49,140 nt of DNA from Sphingobacteriaceae bacterium (GTDB lineage Bacteria; Bacteroidota; Bacteroidia; B-17B0; Aurantibacillaceae). Position 1 is the first letter of the stretch, and each line of letters opens with the position of its first letter. The notes beneath the pieces are model-generated. The model was not told the DNA's origin and searched no databases. It saw nothing but the letters and a program-made list of their open reading frames with translations. Below, piece after piece: positions 42,289 through 49,140 of this stretch. The stretch spans positions 1 through 49,140 of the forward strand of contig JAHEYC010000017.1 in assembly GCA_023251775.1 (NCBI GenBank). Reading direction: 5' to 3'. The translations under genes were made by a program, and so were the position numbers.

Positions 42289-43356
42289 TTATTTGATCTT
42301 TTCAATTACCTGTTTACTGATGCTTTTGCTTGTGTCTTTACCGTATCTGTCGATAGAATAATGAAGCTGCGGGACACTTAATTTTGCAAGACCTCGCTTA
42401 TATTCTTTATCCAATTTTTTAAGATAATTGGTCTTGATACCCTTCTCGTAAATACGTCCTCTTTTGGAGATATTATTCTTCAGATTTCCTACTGAAGTTT
42501 CCAAATAAACAAAAAGATCAGGTTTTTGTAAAGCTCCTGATACAAGGGTGAACAATTCTTTAAATGCCCTATATTGATATTTCTTTAAATTCACTTTAGC
42601 GAACCACAAACATTTGTAAATAGAATAATCGCAAATGATATGTTTATGTTTTAAACTCATTACTTTTTGTAATTGCTCAAAGCGATCCAATAAAAAACTT
42701 AACTCTAATGCAAATGCAAATTGTTTTGGGTCCTTATAAAAAGAAGGTAAAAGAATATTATCCTCAAAACGTTCTTCTATCAATAAGCCATCTAACTCTT
42801 TTGCCAGATCGCCGGCAAGTGTGGTTTTCCCGCTTCCAATATTTCCTTCAATACAAATAACTTTAAAACGCTGAGGGTTGAATTTGGTAACTTTGAGTTT
42901 GTCCTTACATTGTTTATTTAAAACGCTAATTGTTTTTTTTAATTTAGGATGAACGAATTTTGGGGCGATCTCTGATAAAGGAATCAAAACAAATTTTCGA
43001 AGATGTAAACGTGGATGCGGAACTTGAACTAATTTCGATTTAATGATCGAATCGTTGAAGAACAAGATGTCAATGTCAATACTTCTATCTGTATTGAGTT
43101 TACTGGTCCTTTTTCTGCCAAGATCTTTTTCAACTTGTAAAATCGTCCGCATGAGTTCTTGTGCGCCCAGTTTTGTATCGATCTCTACGCACATATTCAG
43201 ATATAAATGATTCGAACTCTCGCCCCACGACTGAGTTTCGTAAATAGAAGAGCGTTTAACTATTTTTGCGAATTTTTTAATGCGAACGAGGGCCTTTTCG
43301 ATGTTTTCCAATCGATCGCCTAAATTTCCGCCTAAACACAAAAATGCTCTGTTCAT
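42289..43356 (-). CDS. bifunctional HPPK (FolK) - deoxynucleoside kinase fusion
   Basis: 355 residues that join two enzymes. Residues 1-155 are 6-hydroxymethyl-7,8-dihydropterin pyrophosphokinase: LCLGGNLGDRLENIEKAL, the metal motif DRSIDIDILFF (90-100) and VPHPRLHLRKFVLIPLSEIA, acting in folate synthesis. Residues 163-355 are a deoxynucleoside kinase: P-loop GNIGSGKT (171-178), ICDYSIYKCLWFAKVNL and the lid-like NNISKRGRIYEKGI, acting in dNTP salvage. The linker is only about 10 residues, and the fusion is in frame without a break. folK and dNK genes stand side by side near sppA in other Bacteroidota, which supports a natural fusion. It is divergent from sppA with a 78-base gap. Confidence 0.88.
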   Translation of the reverse strand: MNRAFLCLGGNLGDRLENIEKALVRIKKFAKIVKRSSIYETQSWGESSNHLYLNMCVEIDTKLGAQELMRTILQVEKDLGRKRTSKLNTDRSIDIDILFFNDSIIKSKLVQVPHPRLHLRKFVLIPLSEIAPKFVHPKLKKTISVLNKQCKDKLKVTKFNPQRFKVICIEGNIGSGKTTLAGDLAKELDGLLIEERFEDNILLPSFYKDPKQFAFALELSFLLDRFEQLQKVMSLKHKHIICDYSIYKCLWFAKVNLKKYQYRAFKELFTLVSGALQKPDLFVYLETSVGNLKNNISKRGRIYEKGIKTNYLKKLDKEYKRGLAKLSVPQLHYSIDRYGKDTSKSISKQVIEKIK

Positions 43357-43434
43357 ACTAAATCCGGTATGAAATTACGGCATATCCAGTAACTTAGCCT
43401 AAGTTTTTAGACCGTATTATTTAAAATTATAAAC

Positions 43435-45213
43435 ATGAAACAATTTTTTGGTGCTTTTTTCGGATCATTTGTAGGAATATTGATAGCCACCATATTGGCC
43501 GTAGTCATAACAATAGGCATGATCACGTCGGGATTTAAGGATGCAATGAAGGATATGGAAGGAAGTGAGCATTATACTTCTAAAGGAAAAGGAATCTTAA
43601 AAATAACATTTAATGAGTTCATTGTTGATAGAGAAAGATCTCATATAGAAAAAACGTTCTCAAAATTCAATGGCAATGGAGCCGGAATGGGAGTGAATGT
43701 GATCTTAAAGAATTTAGAAAAAGCCAAGACCGATACTTCTATTAAAGGTGTTTATTTGAATTTTGATGGATTAATTGCAGGAAGATCAGCCATGCAAGAT
43801 ATTCGTAAAGGCATTATGGATTTTAAGAGATCGGGAAAATTTGTGTATGCTTATTCTGAGAATTATTCTCAAAGCGAATATTATATTGCTTCTGCAGCCG
43901 ACAAAGTGTTTTTAAATCCGCTTGGAGGAATGGAATGGAAAGGATTAGCAATGAATTTGATGTTCTTTAAAGGATCATTGGAAAAATTAGGAATTGAAAT
44001 GACCATTTACCGTCACGGAAAATTTAAAAGTGCCATTGAGCCATTCATTCTTGATAAAATGAGTGATGCCAATCGTTTGCAAGCCGAAACTTTTTTGAAT
44101 AGTATTTGGAATAGTATGTTAGTGGATATTGCCGCAAGTAGAAAAACAAGTGTAGATGTGTTGAATAAATTAGCCAACGAATTAGCAATTAATTTTCCTC
44201 AAGATGCAGTGAGTTATAAATTGATCGATCAATTAGCGTATGAAGATGAAGTGCTGAGCGAATTGAAGAAAAAAATAAATGTAAAAGAAAAAGATAAATT
44301 GAATTTTGTTTCGCACGATGCGTATGCCAAATATCATCCAAAAGGCAGTTATCATGGAAAAGAAAAAATTGCGGTCATTTATGCTATTGGTGGAATTGGA
44401 AGCGGTGAAGGAAATGATGAGGAAATTGGAAGCGAGCGTATCTCTAAAGCCATTAAAGATGCACGCTTAGATGAAAATGTAAAAGCTATTGTATTGCGCG
44501 TGAATTCGCCCGGTGGAAGCGCTTTGGCCAGTGATGTTATTTGGCGTGAAGTTGCTCTTGCTAAAAAAGCAAAACCTGTTATTGTAAGTATGGGAGATCT
44601 GGCGGCAAGTGGTGGTTATTATATCTCCTGCGCAGCCGATCATATTTTTGCGCAACCAAATACCATCACTGGTTCTATTGGTGTGTTTGGCATGATCCCA
44701 AATATGAAAAAAGCCTTTGAGGATAAATTAGGAATTACATTTGATACCGTAAATACAAATAAATACAGCGATCTTATGTCGGGCTTCCGTAATGCAACCC
44801 CAACCGAATCGATCATGATACAAAAAAGTGTAGAAAATATTTATGATGTATTTATTGGACGCGTGGCCGAAGGAAGAAAAATGACCAAGGACCAAGTAGA
44901 TAGTATTGGACAAGGAAGAGTATGGAGTGGAAGCGATGCTTTGAAAATAAATTTGGTTGACGAATTAGGTGGATTACCTGAAGCGATTGCTTATGCGGTT
45001 AAACAAGCAAAGCTAAAAGAGTACAGGATCGAAGAACTCCCACATCAAAAAAATCCTTTGGACGAACTTTTTGGAAAAGCAGAAATGGATGCAGAAACAC
45101 GCATCATGAAAAAAAGTTTGGGACCAAACTATATTTATTTGAAACAAGTGAGAAGTATTTTGAATTCAAAAGGGGTGCAAGTGCGTTTGCCTTACGAGAT
45201 CATTATAAACTAA
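43435..45213 (+). CDS. sppA: signal peptide peptidase SppA, 67K type
   Basis: Degrades remnant signal peptides in the inner membrane. The 592 residues have one N-terminal membrane helix (about 9-29) and a tandem protease fold. The general-base lysine K198 lies in GKFKSAIEPF, and the nucleophile S392 in MGDLAASGGYYISCAAD. Both catalytic residues are present in the long form, and GGIGSGEGNDEEIGSERISK marks the second half. The C-terminal end is RLPYEIIIN. Its stop codon overlaps the stop of the convergent mgtE by four bases. Confidence 0.95.
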   Translation: MKQFFGAFFGSFVGILIATILAVVITIGMITSGFKDAMKDMEGSEHYTSKGKGILKITFNEFIVDRERSHIEKTFSKFNGNGAGMGVNVILKNLEKAKTDTSIKGVYLNFDGLIAGRSAMQDIRKGIMDFKRSGKFVYAYSENYSQSEYYIASAADKVFLNPLGGMEWKGLAMNLMFFKGSLEKLGIEMTIYRHGKFKSAIEPFILDKMSDANRLQAETFLNSIWNSMLVDIAASRKTSVDVLNKLANELAINFPQDAVSYKLIDQLAYEDEVLSELKKKINVKEKDKLNFVSHDAYAKYHPKGSYHGKEKIAVIYAIGGIGSGEGNDEEIGSERISKAIKDARLDENVKAIVLRVNSPGGSALASDVIWREVALAKKAKPVIVSMGDLAASGGYYISCAADHIFAQPNTITGSIGVFGMIPNMKKAFEDKLGITFDTVNTNKYSDLMSGFRNATPTESIMIQKSVENIYDVFIGRVAEGRKMTKDQVDSIGQGRVWSGSDALKINLVDELGGLPEAIAYAVKQAKLKEYRIEELPHQKNPLDELFGKAEMDAETRIMKKSLGPNYIYLKQVRSILNSKGVQVRLPYEIIIN

Positions 45214-46562
45214 AAGGCGCCGTACAACATCCGCCCAACAAGGAAGTAAATTGTTATTCCAATAATATCGTTGAGCGTTGTTACAAATGGTCCGGTTGCT
45301 AAAGCAGGATTTATTTTGAATTTATTCATAGTCAATGGAACAAAGGTCCCAAGAAACGATGCAAAAAGTATCACGGTAAATAACGCAACACTTACCGTTG
45401 CCGACAATTGCCAATCTTCGGTTAAAAAAGCATAACCAAGTATCAAGATCGAACAAATTATTCCGTTCACCATTCCCACACTTAATTCTTTTAAAAGTTT
45501 AGGACCGATCTTATCGCCTATCAATGTATTGTTTGCTAAAGCTTGCACAATAATGGCGCTACTTTGTACACCAACGTTTCCACCCATAGCACCAATTAAG
45601 GGAATAAAATACGCCATCTCCGGATGAATTTTTATTTGCGATTCGTAAGTACCTATAATGCGTGACCCAACAATTCCGCCACACATTCCAACAAGCAGCC
45701 AAGGAATTCGCGCGCGCGATAAACGCCAAACATTATCATTTGTATCCACATCATCCGAGATACCACTCATGCGTTGGATATTCTCATCAGCTGTTTCTTT
45801 GATCACGTCAACAACATCATCAATGGTAATTCGTCCAACCAATCTTCCCAACTGATCAACCACCGGTAAAACAACCAGATCGTGCTTTTGCATTATTTCA
45901 GCAACTTCTTCGCTGCTTGTATTTGTTTTTACGAATTGTGCATCGGCATCATAAATTTCTTCCACACGTGCTAATGGATGTGATACAATTAATTTTTTGA
46001 GTGAAAGTACACCAATGAATTTTTCGTTATTATCTACAACATACACAGCATACATTACATCTACATTCTCTGTTTGTCTTCGGATCTCATCAATACAAGC
46101 ATTCACCGTTTCAAACGAGTACACGCTCACCAACTCTTTTGCCATTAAAGATCCCGCAGTGCCTTCTTCGTAATTGATCAACTCCGCAATATCGCTGGCC
46201 TGATCAATATTTTCCATTTGCGATAATACCTGGTCTTGCATATCTTCAGGTAATTCGCTCACAACATCGGCAGCATCATCGCTATCCATGTTATCTATCT
46301 GCTCGGCAATTTTTTTGGCGCTGAATTTGGCTAATAGATCTTCACGCGTATCATCATCGAGTTCCAGCAAAACTGCCGGTGCTGTATCTTCATCTAATAA
46401 CTCGTAAACAAAAGCTGCTTCAAAAACGGTAAGTCTATTTAAAACTTGGGCAATATCAGCAGGATACAATTCGTGCAATTGTTCTTTTAAGAAACCAACA
46501 TCTTTTTTTTCGATGGCAGCTTTAAAATCCTCAATAAATATGGACGTAAGTTCAAACGACAT
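45210..46562 (-). CDS. mgtE: magnesium transporter MgtE
   Basis: Mg2+ channel of the inner membrane. The 450 residues have an N-terminal helical MgtE_N domain (ELYPADIAQVLNRLTVFEAA, ELPEDMQDQVLSQM), a CBS pair (about 130-255, GTAGSLMAKELVSVYSFETV, PVVDQLGRLVGRITIDDVVD) and five membrane helices (about 285-450). LPLTMNKFKINPALATGPFV precedes the last helices. The N- and CBS domains sense Mg2+ and close the channel. Normal length. It follows the permease gene and its terminator; the converging sppA stop overlaps its own. Confidence 0.95.
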   Translation of the reverse strand: MSFELTSIFIEDFKAAIEKKDVGFLKEQLHELYPADIAQVLNRLTVFEAAFVYELLDEDTAPAVLLELDDDTREDLLAKFSAKKIAEQIDNMDSDDAADVVSELPEDMQDQVLSQMENIDQASDIAELINYEEGTAGSLMAKELVSVYSFETVNACIDEIRRQTENVDVMYAVYVVDNNEKFIGVLSLKKLIVSHPLARVEEIYDADAQFVKTNTSSEEVAEIMQKHDLVVLPVVDQLGRLVGRITIDDVVDVIKETADENIQRMSGISDDVDTNDNVWRLSRARIPWLLVGMCGGIVGSRIIGTYESQIKIHPEMAYFIPLIGAMGGNVGVQSSAIIVQALANNTLIGDKIGPKLLKELSVGMVNGIICSILILGYAFLTEDWQLSATVSVALFTVILFASFLGTFVPLTMNKFKINPALATGPFVTTLNDIIGITIYFLVGRMLYGAF

Positions 46563-46605
46563 TTATGACCTCGCAAAAGTAAGCAAATTACTTACAAAAC
46601 GGCAA

Positions 46606-46635
46606 TAAAAAAGCCACAGCTGCGGGCTGTGGCTT
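46606..46635 (-). terminator. Rho-independent terminator after the permease gene
   Basis: On the minus strand AAGCCACAG pairs with CTGTGGCTT around a 7-base loop, followed by TTTTTTATT. It lies just beyond the permease stop at 46656 and before the mgtE start. Confidence 0.9.
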
Positions 46636-46655
46636 GATCGATCATCTTAAGGATC

Positions 46656-48134
46656 TTATTCTTTTTCTACTTTCCCTAAATTACTATGTCTTTTACTGTA
46701 TACAAAATAAACAATGAGTCCAATTACTCCCCATATCATAAAGAATTTCCATGTGGCAGCTCTTACTTGAGTCATTAAAAATATATTGAATCCTACACCT
46801 AAACATCCAACCAAATAAACTGCCGGGGTTTTATATGGTCTTTCTAATTCAGGCTTTTTATAACGTAAGATCATTACCGCTACACAAACCATTGCAAATG
46901 CCAATAAAGTTCCCATGCTACACATTTCGCTTACATTATCAATTGGTGTTAATGCGGCAACAATGGAAATAATTCCCCCAACCAAAAAGGTACTCTTGTA
47001 CGGGGTTTTAAAACTTGTGTGCAATGCTTTAAAGAATGGAGGCATTAAACCGTCTTTTGCCATGCCTAAAAAGATACGTGTTTGTCCTAACATCATTACT
47101 AACATCACCGAAGTTAATCCCGCAGTGGCAGCAATGGTGATAATAAATACAGCCCAGTTTATTCCTATTCCCGAAAATGCAGATGCAACCGGAGCAGCTT
47201 TGTCCAACTGGTCGTATTTTACCATTCCGGTTAATACTAACGAAACCAAAATATATAAAATGGTACAGATCACTAATGATGCGATAATAGCAAATGGAAC
47301 ATCTTTTTTGGGATTGATGGCTTCGCCCGCTTGTGTTGATACGGCATCAAATCCAATGTAGGCAAAGAATACAATGGTAGCAGCAGTTAATACCCCGCCA
47401 AAACCAAAATTAAATTTTCCGGTAGCATTTCCCGCAGCATCAATTATGGCTACTTTATCGGGAATAAATGGTGACCAATTTGCGGTATTGATATAAAATG
47501 CACCAACTATGATCACGAATAATACGACAGCAATTTTTACGATCACAATAATATTATTTGTATTAGCAGCTTCTTTGATCCCTTTTACCAAGATCATAGT
47601 TACGATCCATGTAATAATAAATGCTGGAAGATTGAAGGCAAAAGATGGCGCTTGTAAGCCAAGAGCCAAACATTTTTCGGTTGCGGTGTGAAGATCATTA
47701 CAAAGATAAATAGGAATGTCTACACCAAATAAGTGTAATAATTTTGTAAAATAACCACTCCACGCCACTGCAACAGTTGTTGCGCCCATCATATATTCCA
47801 AAATTAAATTCCATCCAATGAACCAAGCAAACAATTCGCCAACGGTTCCGTAAGCGTATGCATAAGCGGATCCTTCTACAGGAAGAACTGAAGCAAACTC
47901 TGCATAACATAAGGAAGCAAATAAACAGCCAACGCCTGCAATAACAAATGCAAGGGCTAAAGCCGGACCGGCATAATCATGAGCTGCAATTCCTGTTAAG
48001 GTAAAAATACCACCACCAATAATGGCGCCAATTCCCAAAGAAGTGAGACCCCATTTTGTTAGAACGCGTTTAAGATCACTCTTTTTCATATCGGCCTCAA
48101 AGGCTGATACGGGCTTTACTCTCCAAACTGACAT
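46656..48134 (-). CDS. APC family amino acid permease
   Basis: 492 residues counted from the ATG at 48134, since the apparent earlier start is a TTG in the leader. Twelve or so membrane helices. The APC signature GLTSLGIGAIIGGGIFTLTG is in helix 1, with VEGSAYAYAYGTVGELFAWF and the block GFGGVLTAATIVFFAYIGFD in helix 6. AGEAINPKKDVPFAIIASLV follows. The pattern resembles the cationic amino acid transporter (CAT-like) group, but the substrate cannot be fixed. A terminator follows. The M50 gene lies 44 bases upstream on the same strand. Confidence 0.9.
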   Translation of the reverse strand: MSVWRVKPVSAFEADMKKSDLKRVLTKWGLTSLGIGAIIGGGIFTLTGIAAHDYAGPALALAFVIAGVGCLFASLCYAEFASVLPVEGSAYAYAYGTVGELFAWFIGWNLILEYMMGATTVAVAWSGYFTKLLHLFGVDIPIYLCNDLHTATEKCLALGLQAPSFAFNLPAFIITWIVTMILVKGIKEAANTNNIIVIVKIAVVLFVIIVGAFYINTANWSPFIPDKVAIIDAAGNATGKFNFGFGGVLTAATIVFFAYIGFDAVSTQAGEAINPKKDVPFAIIASLVICTILYILVSLVLTGMVKYDQLDKAAPVASAFSGIGINWAVFIITIAATAGLTSVMLVMMLGQTRIFLGMAKDGLMPPFFKALHTSFKTPYKSTFLVGGIISIVAALTPIDNVSEMCSMGTLLAFAMVCVAVMILRYKKPELERPYKTPAVYLVGCLGVGFNIFLMTQVRAATWKFFMIWGVIGLIVYFVYSKRHSNLGKVEKE

Positions 48135-48177
48135 AATTTTCAATTAATTTATAAGTAGCCAAATTAAACACTTATAA

Positions 48178-49137
48178 TTAGATATGCAAGCCAAAAAGCA
48201 CAAGTGGCACTATAAAGGAAGCAAGATATAAGATAAGGAAAAGAATTTGTTTTAAAAGACCAAGATCGTTGAACATATTTATTTGCAAAATGGTATTCAC
48301 CTGTTGAATGATGAGAGGTTCAATGATGGTATATTGATAAACTCCCGGTTGCAAGCCAGCAAATTTTTTGGGATAAGCAAATAAAATACAATCTCTAATA
48401 AGCCAATACTCTTTATTGGTAAGGGTTGCATATTCCTGACGGTAATTGATCTGCTCGCTCTTTAAAATGTTCCTTATCTTTTGATTTTTTGATTCGTTGA
48501 ATAATTCAATGCCCATAAAAATGGGAACAATGATCATGAATGTACTTGCGCTCGCAAATATGATGGCTAATAAAATGATGGAAATGATCCCAAATACCAA
48601 ACGAATATAATAGTTTTGCTTAAAGAATAATGTTTCTATCACTCTTCCGCCGTCTAAAGGATAAATGGGTAATAAATTAAAGAGATTGATGAATAAAAAA
48701 CAATTCGCCAGCATTTTTACGGTATCGCTTTTCATGTCCTTATTTAAATAATAAAGCGCACAAGCAACAATAAGTCCGGGTAATGGACCGGCTAAAATAA
48801 TAATGCTTAATTGTTTTTGCGATACTTCTTGTTTTTTTCCTGAGGTAAAAGCACCAATGAGCGGAATAAAAAATATTTTGACATTGCTGTAATTAAAAAT
48901 TTTCATGGCCAACAAATGTCCCATTTCGTGAATGATAACTACAACAGTGATCGCAGCGATATAAGCAATATTTTGATCGAACAATACGTAGAACAAGATC
49001 ATGTAGATCAATAAGCTAAAAGCAGAGCGCGTCCATGAGCTTGTACTTTTCTCCATCAACTCAGGCTTTGCAGGATATTCGCCCGGTGTAAATGGATCTT
49101 GTTTTGGATCTTCGTTTATGTTAGTGAACTCGTTCAA
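48178..49137 (-). CDS. M50 site-2 protease family membrane peptidase, 5' end uncertain
   Basis: 319 residues. The zinc motif HEMGH is at 70-74 in VVVIIHEMGHLLAMKIF, and the second metal motif is in LLPIYPLDGGRVIETLFFKQ. About six membrane helices, including a C-terminal one beyond the core. Zinc peptidases of this family cleave membrane-bound substrates, but its target is unknown. The start is unsure: an in-frame TAA at 49138-49140 precedes a TTG, so it probably starts at that TTG or at the ATG at 49056, 27 codons later. The window ends there, so an upstream neighbour cannot be seen. Confidence 0.8.
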   Translation of the reverse strand: MNEFTNINEDPKQDPFTPGEYPAKPELMEKSTSSWTRSAFSLLIYMILFYVLFDQNIAYIAAITVVVIIHEMGHLLAMKIFNYSNVKIFFIPLIGAFTSGKKQEVSQKQLSIIILAGPLPGLIVACALYYLNKDMKSDTVKMLANCFLFINLFNLLPIYPLDGGRVIETLFFKQNYYIRLVFGIISIILLAIIFASASTFMIIVPIFMGIELFNESKNQKIRNILKSEQINYRQEYATLTNKEYWLIRDCILFAYPKKFAGLQPGVYQYTIIEPLIIQQVNTILQINMFNDLGLLKQILFLILYLASFIVPLVLFGLHI

Positions 49138-49140
49138 TTA

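Overview
The window is chromosomal DNA of an AT-rich member of the Bacteroidota. The evidence is a porP-gldKLMN type IX secretion (T9SS) locus, two proteins with T9SS sorting domains, a promoter-like TTTG-N19-TAnnTTNG arrangement, few Shine-Dalgarno sites, and families typical of the phylum (DUF6702 beside HupE, DUF4197, a FolK-deoxynucleoside kinase fusion). I see no rRNA, tRNA, phage, transposase or CRISPR array. Most of it is core genome.

Layout. 1-4824: the 5' end of topA faces a tight operon, miaB - sigma54-type regulator - lptE - TPR-like protein - secG, closed by a terminator. 4906-6171: a lone aspartate kinase. 6203-12433: the T9SS block, with a candidate promoter and palindrome, then porP/sprF, gldK, gldL, gldM, gldN and a terminator. 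12434-12900: a gene-free island of palindromic repeats. 12918-18491 (minus strand): a lipoprotein, a spermidine-synthase-like enzyme, trxA, a YfhO membrane protein and a DUF4197 protein. 18563-23339: cinA converges on rnz through a palindrome, and rnz follows two T9SS cargo genes. 23399-27785 (minus): a giant coiled-coil gene, zapA and rny. 27921-34691: DUF6702/HupE, an SRPBCC protein, an M1 peptidase, a DUF4258-like protein, tadA and a small exported protein. 34716-35085: a second repeat island. 35093-37499: a PD40 propeller protein, marR with a three-half-site operator, a P460-like haem lipoprotein and a small membrane protein. 37547-49137: clpB, an OmpA-domain protein, folK-dNK, sppA, mgtE, an APC permease and an M50 peptidase.

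How the genes work together. GldL/GldM form the proton-driven motor, GldK/GldN the periplasmic ring, and PorP/SprF the outer-membrane partner; the two cargo proteins at 20854-23339 are probable clients. LptE, SecG, SppA, M50 and ClpB serve envelope biogenesis and protein quality control.

The most unusual content falls into two groups. (1) Gene ends carry several different long palindromic elements. One is a structured element present twice, with the same helices but different loops. (2) The gene directly before zapA is 788 codons of coiled coil. It ends in what looks like the C-terminal signature of the small coiled-coil protein usually encoded there in Bacteroidota, which suggests a greatly enlarged ZapB-like divisome protein.
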